Source: Holothuria scabra (lineage: Eukaryota > Echinodermata > Holothuroidea > Aspidochirotida > Holothuriidae). From it: a stretch of 64,000 bases of DNA. Shown one piece after another: positions 43,640 through 53,639 of the stretch; position 1 is the first letter of the stretch; each line of letters opens with the position of its first letter. The translations under genes were made by a program, and so were the position numbers. Under the pieces are notes generated by a model. That model was not told the origin of the DNA. It was given only the letters and a program-made list of their open reading frames with translations, and made no database searches. The stretch covers positions 73,646,719 to 73,710,718 of the forward strand of contig CM074179.1 of assembly GCA_037179385.1 (NCBI GenBank). The letters are read 5' to 3'.

Positions 43640-44085
43640 AAATATGGCCAGGTTGAAATGCCATATATGGAAATATTATGTTGTCCATGTACGGACCACA
43701 TCTGGTCCAGACAAAATGTCATCTGTTCCATAAAAAGACATGATCCATTTAAAGCTTGATCTGGCCATATTGCTTAGATCAGCCATAACTGGGGTCTATC
43801 AGCCTTGAATCGCCTTTATATATCGTCTACATGAGTTTCAAACCGTCATATTCAGTGAAGGAATGAAGACACAATGTAGTGTACAACTATCCATAATAGA
43901 GGTTAGCAAGGAAATCGAAAGATTAAAAGGTGATGGACCCCAGTTATGGCCGACTGAAATCAGACCATTACTCTCTGTCCGGATTCGTCTATAAATCACT
44001 CTTCTGCATCAGACGTGGTCCAGATATAAAATACGGTACATATCTGGTTCATCATATGTGGATTTAGTATCTGGCCCATGTCGAG
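43640..44085. repeat. Third foldback element
   Basis: GCCATAACTGGGGTC at 43782-43796 is perfectly inverted at 43936-43950. Outside this, GGACCACATCTGGTCCAGAC (43694) is loosely inverted by GTGGTCCAGATAT (44013) and CTGGTTCATCATATGTGG (44044). The layout is a hairpin centred near 43866 with short CCATATGG and CTGGNCC words, in the style of the 26.4- and 34.0-kb loci. Confidence 0.7.
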
Positions 44086-44293
44086 TAAGGGGCAACCTCA
44101 AAGAGTTTTGCTGTCGGACAAACTCCTATCCAAGCAAGATTCCTATTTGCATAAATTAAAAAACTTCCGTCAGTACCATTTAGGACTTGTAATTTCGGTA
44201 ACAATATGCCGACTTTGATACCTTAGGTGTCAGAATTTATTGTTAGTATTTCAACACCTACGTTAGTGGGCCTCAGTCTGCTGTACTAAAATG

Positions 44294-45468
44294 CAGTGAT
44301 GTAGTCGAGACCGGCATATCCGAGACAGAGAACGAAACGAGAATGTGTGGAGACCGAGAAGGGGCGGAACTTCGAGACCGGGACAGAGACCAACAAGGTT
44401 TAAGACCCGAGAAAAAGACCGAATGTACACTTTTGCATAGAAAAATAAACAGTCCAATGTTCTAAATATGTTTTACCCAACTCTATTACCTTATGATCTA
44501 AAACGACATATAGCTCCAAGATTGCATCTTCATTGATTTGTACATGTCTTATTTTATAATATACATAACATAGAATTAATAAGTTTACCTAATCCAAGTA
44601 TTTTTGCAATGAGGCCCTTCTCATTAAATTAGAGTCAGTCGATGTTGCAGATGTTTAGTGTTTTGAATTTGATGCCGATTGATTCATGAAAGTCTCTGTG
44701 AGTTTGCCCAAACCACAGAAAACCGAGTCGCAGACCTTTAAACACTTTATGTCAAGTTTTTCCTTGAACCAAACTTAAACACGTACTCCCAGCTCGCAGC
44801 CTCACAGAATGCCTTCATTACACTTGAGGAACATGAGTGTTGAAAGCATGTCTGCAGAGAGGCGTGCTTGAGACAACTTGAGAAATTTTGATGTGGAACT
44901 GGTATATTTGCTCATCCTGTTTTTGAATTCAGTCGTTCAGGGCAATTGCTAGCCAGGTTGAGTAAAATCTAGCTATAATAGCCAGAAATGAATGACACGA
45001 AACGAAGACTGAGAATTAGGGGAATTCAACACACAGTGGGTAGCCAATACAGAGCAGTGGCGGATTGGCTCTACTGATTACACAGAGTAATATCCTATGT
45101 CCTAATAACAGAAAAAAGTTAAACCCTTATAATAGATAGATAATTAGTATGTGGACTAATTGGATGAAAACGGTTTCTTCAATATTTTTCAAAACTTAAA
45201 GTTTTTGAAAAATAAACTATAAGTTAATAAAGCTTAGATATAAGGTTAGATAAAATTTATTGAAACCCCTCATAAAATAGTTTTTTTTATTTTAAAACTT
45301 TCATCATTTTATTTAAAAAATAAAAACAACAAATTTTTGGCCGGTCACGAGACGAGACCAGAACAACTTCAGAGACCACTAGGGTCCGTGACCGAGACCG
45401 AGACCAAAGGGTGTCGAGACCGAGACCGGAGAAAGCCGGTCCTAAGACCGGTCTCTAGCATATACTAG
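44294..45468. repeat. GAGACC-rich element with weak inverted ends
   Basis: The left end CAGTGATGTAGTCGAGACC and right end GGTCTCTAGCATATACTAG are loosely inverted. Both sides are full of CGAGACCGAGACC words, with AT-rich sequence between. CAGTGGCGGATTGG at 45056 looks like another hAT-like end inside. No target duplication is evident. Confidence 0.5.
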
Positions 45469-45813
45469 AGAAATTTGGAATTTTATGAACGAAAAAGTTA
45501 GAAAACTATCACTGCATTTAACCGGTGTGACGTGATTGTCACATCGGGTATATTTCTGACTTTTTTCATTTCCAGAGCCAGGAAAAGTTTTCGAAACTTT
45601 GATTTTCCTTTAAGTAGAAGCATCAATGCATAAGGAAATGCAACACGCGGCCGGTGAAGGTAGATGAAAATTGTGCTTTGGTTGAACAAACATCTTTTAA
45701 GAATGGTTCTGAATCGGAGAGAAATCGGACTTTATGAAAGAAAGGTTGGGAAAATCTCACTTCAGTTAAACGGTGTTTCTTCTTTGTGCTCAGTCTCTGC
45801 TGGGCTCTCTGTA

Positions 45814-46046
45814 CACTCTAAAAACACTATGGTCAATTTGACCATTGGTTTGGTCAACTATGCACCAACTTAAACATTGTCAAATTGTTGACAAAGACTA
45901 TGGTCGGAAGTTACCAATATATGGTCAAATTTGACCATGAAAGTGGTAAATTTTGACCATATTTTAGGTCAACAATTTGACCATGTTTAAGTTGGGGCAT
46001 AGTTGACCAAACCAATAGTCAAATTTACCATAGTGCTTTTAGAGTG
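45814..46046. mobile_element. 233-bp MITE with long inverted repeats, TA flanks
   Basis: Ends CACTCTAAAAACACTATGG and, inverted, CACTCTAAAAGCACTATGG. The inverted match continues for about 80 bp (GGTTTGGTCAACTATG, CAACTTAAACAT, GTCAAATTGTTGAC). TA flanks both sides, as expected for a TA target. It is full of GGTCAAATTTGACC palindromes. Confidence 0.88.
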
Positions 46047-46062
46047 TAATCCTATTATTAGA

Positions 46063-46092
46063 CCAGGGAGCTGTTACGGAACAGCTCCCTGG
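46063..46092. mobile_element. 30-bp perfect palindrome flanked by TTAGA
   Basis: CCAGGGAGCTGTT, the centre ACGG, then the exact inverse. TTAGA occurs immediately on both sides (46058-46062, 46093-46097). The CAGGGAGC end and 5-bp duplication match the 17951-19723 transposon. It may be a minimal element made only of two ends. Confidence 0.7.
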
Positions 46093-46699
46093 TTAGAGTA
46101 ACGAAGTCAGCGTGAATTTAATAATACCAGTCGAGACTGGTGAGCTACTGGAATTGAATGCCTTTACATTCCCAGATCTTTCATTATAAAGATCATAATG
46201 ATTTCCTCCACATGCTTTACTAACAGTTAGATGATCAGTATAAATTTAAGATTTAGTCGAGACTCCTTCTAACTGCTTCCTGCAGCTGGTCATGAAAAGC
46301 AGACCGTTCTCATGGCAGCAAGCGGATGTCGATGGTTTTTACAGTATCTTTCTAAGCTCAAATCTTTCTTAGTTCAAATTCTTCATTATTGCTATATTTA
46401 AGGTAGGTATGGTATACTTTTGCCAGTCACAAATTCCAAAATGAGACTTCTATCCTTCTTTAAGGTGTTTATGCTTGTTTGATGATACCAGTATAATTCT
46501 TTACTAACATATAAATATCCACGTAGCTGCAAGTGTTATAAACTGTGAATTGGCAATGTTCTACTGATTAAGAGTAAACGCAGTCGTTACATAAAAATCG
46601 ACTATAAATCGATTTTTTTCACTTCTATCAGTGTAACAGAAATCATGCTGAAATTTCTCTAACACAGCAGTGTGCCCGCAGTTCTCTGAAAAAATAATA

Positions 46700-46737
46700 T
46701 TTTTTTTTTTTTTTTTTTTTTGGGGGGGGGGGGGGGA
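46700..46737. repeat. Poly-T / poly-G tract
   Basis: About 22 T followed by about 16 G. Simple sequence. Confidence 0.95.
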
Positions 46738-47365
46738 TTAATCCCTCTCATGTGAAAAACATCAATAGTAATCAGCATTCATGTGTTACCTTACATTATG
46801 GGAGTGCTATAGGCCTACAAATCTTTACGTAATCACAAGATCCCTACTGTAATACTGTGCGGGATATTAATTACCCTTTCTGATATAAATCATACAAATT
46901 TCTTGGCAGCAACAAGGACTGGCAAATGAAGTTTTATGAAAAATGTCCTTCGCTTTCACCTCTCTGTATTATGAAACAATCCACCTTACAACGTTCGCCT
47001 CGATTCTTCACTTGAAAATTTCAAACCCTCGGCTATATACTACATACTTCTGTTTTCATCAGAATTCCTCTGGAATAAGATTGTAATGATTTGAAAGATT
47101 TTCTGTTCCCAGTTTCCTGGGCTTCGTTTTCGTATTCGTATCACCTTGGTTCGATTTTTTTCAAATTGAATGTTACTATTTCGTTTTAATTGAATTGAAG
47201 CACTTTTTGGTTTGTCCCTTTTTTCTCCCTTGAGCTCGTTACATTTATCCTGTTATTCAATTTTGATTTGACTCTATTAACTCCCAATTTGTATAGTTTT
47301 TCCTAGGCAAATCTTAATTTTTCCCATCTTATTTCATTTATTTAACTATATCATCATTAAGTTCA

Positions 47366-47368
47366 CAA

Positions 47369-47406
<38 letters not shown>

Positions 47407-47425
47407 GTATAAATATATGTATATA

Positions 47426-47486
<61 letters not shown>
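47366..47486. repeat. (CA)n-(TA)n microsatellite
   Basis: 22 bp of CA passing into about 100 bp of TA with ATGTA interruptions. Confidence 0.96.
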
Positions 47487-47488
<2 letters not shown>

Positions 47489-47809
47489 CTAATTGGGGAC
47501 GAAAAATCGTCTGAAAAAACGACCCATAGGGCGAAAAAACCGCTTACCCTTAACGTTTTGACACACATTTTCCATGGGAATACGCGACATAGGAATCCCC
47601 ACATACGATACGTAGTTCATTTAATTACTTCAATGTATACCAACTTTCGTATACGTATCCGTCAACGCGAATGTTTGAGGGCCATTGAAATAACGTGTAT
47701 GCATATGTCAAAACGCAAAGGGGAAATATATCCTTATGTATTTTATTGTTTTATTTTCGCCTTAACGTTCTGACGGTAGACCGAATTTCAGGTCCCGGTC
47801 GATCCAGCG

Positions 47810-47810
<1 letters not shown>
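47487..47810. other. 324-bp segment between two TA tracts
   Basis: The only complex sequence between two long TA microsatellites. Its right end, GGTCCCGGTCGATCCAGC, recalls a pol III B-box, and TTAACGTT(T/C)TGAC occurs at 47552 and 47763. It could be a SINE or insertion with TA tails, but no duplicate is present here to compare. Confidence 0.35.
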
Positions 47811-47873
<63 letters not shown>

Positions 47874-47878
47874 TTATG
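47811..47878. repeat. (TA)n microsatellite
   Basis: About 65 bp of TA with two GTATATAT interruptions. Confidence 0.95.
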
Positions 47879-48277
47879 TAGTTCAATACCACCCACATTT
47901 TTCCTTTTTTATTTAAAGGGCAAGAGCAGTCCCCCAAATGGAGGAAGTGTAGTACACTGTCCTGTTTCATGTTTGGCTTGTCAAATGTGATATTTACAAG
48001 GCGCCTCTGCTTGGTTTATCCTGAAAATGAAGTATTTAAGTCCTAAAGTATTATGAAAGATACCTTGAAGAGAAATTACGAAAAATTGCGAGATTTAGCT
48101 GTTGCTTCGAAATAAGTTTGGAACGAATACTCTTGTCCTTTAAGTCCCTTTACTCACTGTTTTGAAAATCGAAAAAACTTGTGCACATACAGTGCAACTG
48201 AAACCCTTCATGTAATGCCAATACATTCTTTTACATTAACTCTGTCCTAAAGTATTGGCCATTATGACTTCACTTAC

Positions 48278-48650
48278 CCCCATTTTTTAATATCAAAGCA
48301 TAAACATATTTGAGAACTCTTCCACAAAGACAAGAAAAGGTACCCACATTCGATAGGCCCACCGAATGTATCAACAAAGACTTGTTTATAGAATATTGCC
48401 AATTTCCTTGTGTGATTATTTGATTATGCACGAAAATAGTTCTTCCATTGAATCTCCAAACTACCGAGATGGCTGACGTGCAATTACTCACATCCAATAC
48501 AACGCATTCATCAAGTTGCACCGTTACTGTGGAATGACTGCTATGGAACTCACAAGTGTTGCTACCTAAAATACAAAATATGTACATTGAAAGTACAATG
48601 ACAGCTCCAAAAAATATCATGGTATCCATAACCGAAATTTGCTCTTTCAC
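48278..48650 (-). CDS. First exon of an Ig-domain protein (signal peptide plus Ig fold)
   Basis: An open reading frame of 124 codons. A hydrophobic start, from the Met in MDTMIFFGAVIVLSMYIFC, looks like a signal peptide or anchor. An Ig-like domain follows: ECVVLDVSNC (B-strand Cys), SVVWRFNG (core Trp), NKSLLIHSV, then SNVGTFSCLCG (F-strand Cys preceded by the usual Asx-x-Gly-x-Phe/Tyr turn). The frame runs into GG|GTAAGT, a perfect donor at 48272-48277, leaving a phase 1 boundary, the phase normally bordering Ig domain exons. Potential N-glycosylation sites are NCT and NKS. Probably a secreted or surface receptor; the family is not identifiable. Later exons were not found in lower coordinates. 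Confidence 0.62.
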
Positions 48651-48894
48651 AGTTTGTACCAGAAGTTGCTGTAGTTTTTATTGGAGATAAGAAATGAATG
48701 GTTGTAAAAATTAAAAAAGAATGGGCAAGAATCCAAATTTACACTTTAGTTTGATCTTGAAGCTCCTGTTCATCTAGCGCTATACACAGTAATGGTGTCC
48801 AGCAGATTTAAGCGATGGATTTTTATTCAATACAGAAGCCACTTGGTGTCACTAAAACGATGGACGAAGTCAATAAGCACAATCATATTTATAA

Positions 48895-49900
48895 GGCAGT
48901 GGTGAATCCAGGATTTGCCAGAAGAGGGGGGGGGGGGGACCCAGGTCAGGGAAAGTGCCGGCAGGACTATCTAAGCGGAGCGCCACCATCAGTTGGCGCG
49001 GAGCGTACAAGAAAATTTGGGGCTTTACAAACCCTCCAGATGGCCAGAAATGGCATTCTTCGCGTCTTCTAAAGTGCATGTACCCAGCCTTGAAATATGC
49101 ATCTCATGTCTGCAATTTCCTAATTAGTGGGGAAAAATGCAATAATATACCATGTTGCTTCAGCCAGTGGTTCCATTATTCAGGGACCATAGGAAATGGG
49201 GTTGGGGAGTGATGAAAGTAGGGTTACCATATTTATTTAATGCCAAACAGGACATGGATTGCCATCGTGGGGGAGGGATCTACGGGGAGAAGGTTTCCCC
49301 TGCCCTGTGGATTTTTTTATGATTTTCAAGGGGGTCTAGATGCAAAATGGTGCAATATTTGTTGCTTTAACCAGGGTTTCCTTAACTAGAAGTCTGGCGC
49401 CACCCGATTCTAATGAATCAGGGGGGAACGCATATTGCCACATGTCTATGAGTGGACATATATTATCTACTAAGGTTTAGGCAGTAGTTCGCTTTTGGGG
49501 CTAACTACAGTGCCTTGCTGCTGGCGTGGAAGAGGGGTGTAAGGGGAGGGGTGTGAGGGGAGGGGTTAGAAATTTTTGAACATTTAAGTACCCTTAGATG
49601 CAATCTGGTGCAAATTTAACATCTTGTGAAGTCAATTTGTTGTTTCTTTTTAGATTTATATGGGCAATACTTATAGGTGTATTTTTTTAGAATGCGCTTT
49701 GTGACGGGGCGGTGGCTAGGTTTACCATACTTTTTCCTGGAAAGGAGAACGCACATGAATCGCCGTCCGGGGGGAGAGGTCTATAAGAACGGGTGACTTC
49801 CCTCCCCTTTGAAATTTGTTTTGGTTTTCAAGGGTGTCTAGATGCAAACTAATGCAATATTTGTTGCTTTAAAGAGAGTTTCTTTAAGTCAGATCCCAAA
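48895..49900 (+). repeat. hAT-like terminus with GC-hairpin module and repeated GC-rich units
   Basis: Starts CAGTGGTGAATCCAGGATTT, has poly-G, then CTATCTAAGCGGAGCGCCAC and TTGGCGCGGAGCGTACAAGA (48966-49012). Two units of about 490 bp follow: GGGTTACCATATTTATTT (49222) and GGTTTACCATACTTTTTCC (49718), each leading to CTAGATGCAAA(A/C)T and AATATTTGTTGCTTTAA. CCTAGATGCAAAATGGTGCC also occurs near 27987. Confidence 0.7.
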
Positions 49901-50196
49901 AAGCCTTATAAAGAGTCAGTATACTTTAAATGTAACATGAATTCGCTCCGTGCTCTGCATAGCTGCGGACTTGGAGTCGTTAAGGTATGTGTTGGAACCT
50001 CGATAAATCTGAAACTTCTCCGTTATGCTGGTGGGCACATAAGGCCGAATTTACTATTTGGAGACCTTGGCAGAAATAATTTGGGGGCCCAGACTATAAT
50101 ATTCCTTACAACTACTAGTGGCAAAAGTCATGAAAGGAGGACAAAGTTTGTGGTCACTTCCACCCACCCGACCCACTCGAAATGAATTTCATAAAC

Positions 50197-50310
50197 AGTG
50201 GTGGATCCCGGATTTTTACTAAAGTGGAGGCTGGGAATTGTGGGAAGTCTATCAAAGGGGAGTGTCACTATCGGTTGGCGTGGTGCGTACCGGATTTTTT
50301 TTTTCATTAC
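50197..50310 (+). repeat. hAT-like terminus with decayed GC-hairpin module
   Basis: CAGTGGTGGATCCCGGATTT, then CTATCAAAGGGGAGTGTCAC and GGTTGGCGTGGTGCGTACC, a mutated copy of the module at 48966. Confidence 0.65.
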
Positions 50311-51796
50311 ACCCTACCTAAAACTTGACGTCACGATGCTGGGATTCCCAGAGAGGGAACAAATATACCTGGGGTCTGTCTACGCTACCGGCGACTTTGG
50401 GAAAAGTTTTCTATACCTCGTGTTGTGCGTAAATCCCCCTTCTCGGAACACGGGGCTGTCCGACCGTGCTGTTTCGTAACAAAGGTAACAGACGAAGTAC
50501 TAATTGTGCAATAGTAGGTAGTCCGCGCGATATGCACTTGGCCGTCACTACACGTGAAGTAGTACAACTTGCAAACGTGGGATGAGGGCACGAGTGCATC
50601 TATAGTGCTTTCATTTGTGAAGTAATACGAGGTAGCACACTGTTATCATTATCCACTATTCACAGCAGCATATTACCTGGTCAGGCCAATACTACGACCA
50701 GAACATTTTTCAAAATATTTAGTCAGCAAGCAAATTTAGGGGGACACCTTCAGATCCCGTAAAAAAATACATGAAATCCTGACATTTTTTGCAATTTCAC
50801 AAATTCCTCCAGGTACCAGCCAAGAGCCGGATGTCTGGTAAGCCTAGATGAAGGAGATTGAGCCTCTCCTACTTTATTCCATAGGCTTTTGCTTTGTGAG
50901 GGGTCTGGAGGAAGATAAGTGAAGATAACCTAGATAAGATTGCTCTCTTTGGAAAATTTTTCAGGAACTGTATACTGCAACTTATAAAGTGGTCAAGAAA
51001 CAATACCAAGCAAAACGAATGCGCGAGAAGCCAGCTGAAATTTTGCATTACATGCGACATTTCCATGACAAAACTTACATTCTGGATCTGCATCGAGACA
51101 GTTTTAATTCCCCATCACAACCGATTTCCAAATCACAAGGCGAGTCTTCTACCTAATTATTCCTACAAAAGTTTGAAATTTTGCTGCTGTTTCTCCAGTG
51201 GTTTTTATCAGAAGGTATAAGTATTAAGGACAAAATTGAGGAAACGTGTAAGCTAAGTACGCCAGGCATGCTAAAATTTTGGTAGTTTCAAAGCCATTTG
51301 CGATGGAACATAATTGAAATTATTCCAGTGCCTGAAAAATTGTCTTCATCTTTCCCCGAATTTTCACAGAAAAATTTTAGAGGGCTGCAGTCTGTCCCTG
51401 CATCCTACGTCTACGTTGATAAGTACTTACCAGAGAAATTTTTAGGGTTAGCCAATAAATCTTAACACTGTGCAACACTCCACATCATTTTTCATAGGCG
51501 ATGAAATATTTCAGAAACCATCAAAGCTTGGGTAGGCCCTAAAGAAGGATAACAAATATTAAAACAATTCCTGCTGATCTTTTGGGGTATTTTATTCTTT
51601 AATTGCCAAGTGAAAACAGCTCTACCAGCGCCATGTTCCCATAACATAAAGCGGACCTAAAGTCTAGAATTACAAGTTTATTTTTGATGTTTCTTCCTTG
51701 CTAAGATAAAAAAAAGATGAAATATATTCACTGACTCTAACACGTCACATTAGTCATATTTAAATGAAATAGAGCCTTGCCACTGTTTTGGTTTTT

Positions 51797-51858
51797 TTTC
51801 TTCTTCTTCTTTATTTTCTTTTTCTTCTTCTTCTTCTTTGTTTGTTTGTTTGTTTTTT
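51797..51858. repeat. (CTT)n-(GTTT)n microsatellite
   Basis: Imperfect CTT repeats followed by four GTTT units and poly-T. Confidence 0.92.
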
Positions 51859-52487
51859 TGACGTTGGAAAAATCCCTTTTTGGGGGGGGGAAAGGGGGCC
51901 CGGGCGCCCCTGCAAAGGTATGACTAAATGAATCTTTATGAATCTTTAATCTTTACTACATGAGCATAAGCAAACCTTTTAATTGTTGTTAATGTTCTAA
52001 TAGGCTAGCATACACGTTTGAATTTAAACACTCCTAAGTAACCTCAGCTAAAGTGTTTGAAGCAATCTCTATGTATTTCCCTGGAGGAATGAAATCAGTC
52101 GAATATGAAACATTAAAGTGTTTTTATTTCATTATTTACCCACGGACTTATGTTGCAATAGACCCACAAAGGTAAGGATATACACACTGATAGTTTTCAA
52201 ACTGTTTTAAACTATCACCAACTCAAACCATCTGAAATTGCCCAAATACCCGATACCCATTCCCTCGTCCTACCGTTCATAGTCGTACGCTCAACTGAGC
52301 AACGGTAAATTGGCTGGGGGTATGTATTAAATAAGAAAAAAATGCTCAAAATTTCGTGGTACAATTTAATACAAACACGGAAAGAATTGGATAAAAGGAG
52401 ATTGGACGTCATTGACTTTCCAATTTAATCTTTGGATACTTAGCTCTTACAAAATTTGCTATCCCTAGTCATCCCGAATCCGTAATT

Positions 52488-52509
52488 AATCGAAGCCACA
52501 GCTTCGATT
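52488..52509. other. Perfect hairpin, 9-bp stem
   Basis: AATCGAAGC, loop CACA, GCTTCGATT. No T-run follows and no context suggests a terminator. Function unknown. Confidence 0.6.
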
Positions 52510-52760
52510 GTAGGAATTGCTCGTTCAGTCACGTGTTTTCGTGCCTTCGCAAGCGGTCGGTGCGGATGAATATTAAATCATGTTCCGTTTGGATTCATAT
52601 TGCAATCTCGAGCTGTTCGTTCGTACAATGGAACAGTTGCGCAGTCATGTTAAGTTGTTCTCTAGGGGGATTTTTCAACAAAGTTTAACTATTTCTATAT
52701 AAGGGGATTTGCTCGAACAACTCCTGTATAGTAAGGTGGTAATACCCAGCTGAAGTTAGC

Positions 52761-52786
52761 AGAATATTCTGCCGACAGAATATTCT
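52761..52786. promoter_or_regulatory. Two heat-shock-element-like dyads
   Basis: AGAATATTCT at 52761-52770 and 52777-52786 fit the AGAANNTTCT core bound by heat-shock factor. No gene is visible nearby, so any regulatory role is unproven. Confidence 0.3.
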
Positions 52787-53639
52787 GCCTCATATTTCCT
52801 TAAGATAGCCTGATGTTCTGCTGGCAGTATAATTTCGTCCTGTGTACCAGGAAAATGTGTTCCCCTGGAGGATCTGTCCCCTATGAAAAATGACCTGACG
52901 TCAAAAGAATGTATCAAGCTAGAAATTAAAAAAAATTAGAAAGAGACAGTTTTTAACTAGGCTCGCTCTTTAAACTAACACGACTTAGCCCCTATCTAAT
53001 AAGGGCGCAATAGTGGAAGTACGATGTACCCCATTTTGGCCCATCGTACCCCCTCCGAATTAAAAATGGTAGGCAGGGATTCGGCTTGCAGTGTTTTTTT
53101 AATTTAATTAAGAGGAATATTCTCTGTGAGAAACTATATATTAATGGACACAACAAGGTTGGTGAATTTAAATGAATCTTTTTTTTGCATAACTTAAGCC
53201 ATTATCAATGCAAATATGCAAATTAGGTGACGTAATCATTTTCGTCATTTCTTCATACAAAAACTATCTAGAACCGTATTATTTTGTGTTGAAAGGTACA
53301 GGATAGTACATTAAAACGGGTTTCTCTTTCATTCCTAGTATAATCGAATTTAAGGTTGTGTGTTTATGATTTTATTTTCAGACCCATGGTTTTCTGGTAT
53401 GAAATGACAAATTTGGAAAGATTTTGACCCATTTTGGAAGATTTTAGCTTAAATATCACTAAGATCCCTCCCGCCCTACCACTAGTTCCTCTTTCGTAAT
53501 ATTCAGAAGAAAAAATGGGTTGGGTAACCTATTTGTAATTCCCGAACCTATTTTTTTTATTTTGGGACCATTTTTAGCACTTTTTGAACTTTTTGACCGA
53601 CTAAGTGAAGTCTGTTTATGGAGTGTACGGCATGACAAA

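Larger units (their letters stand above)
50311..53639. other. Low-copy sequence without recognisable genes
   Basis: No convincing exon. Contains a CTT/GTTT microsatellite (51797-51858), G-rich and C-rich runs at 51882-51910, a hairpin at 52488-52509 and two AGAATATTCT dyads (52761, 52777). Confidence 0.6.

Noticed and set aside
47487..47810. tRNA-derived SINE between TA tracts
   Set aside because: Only a weak B-box-like word; no A-box or cloverleaf could be drawn, and there is no second copy in the window.
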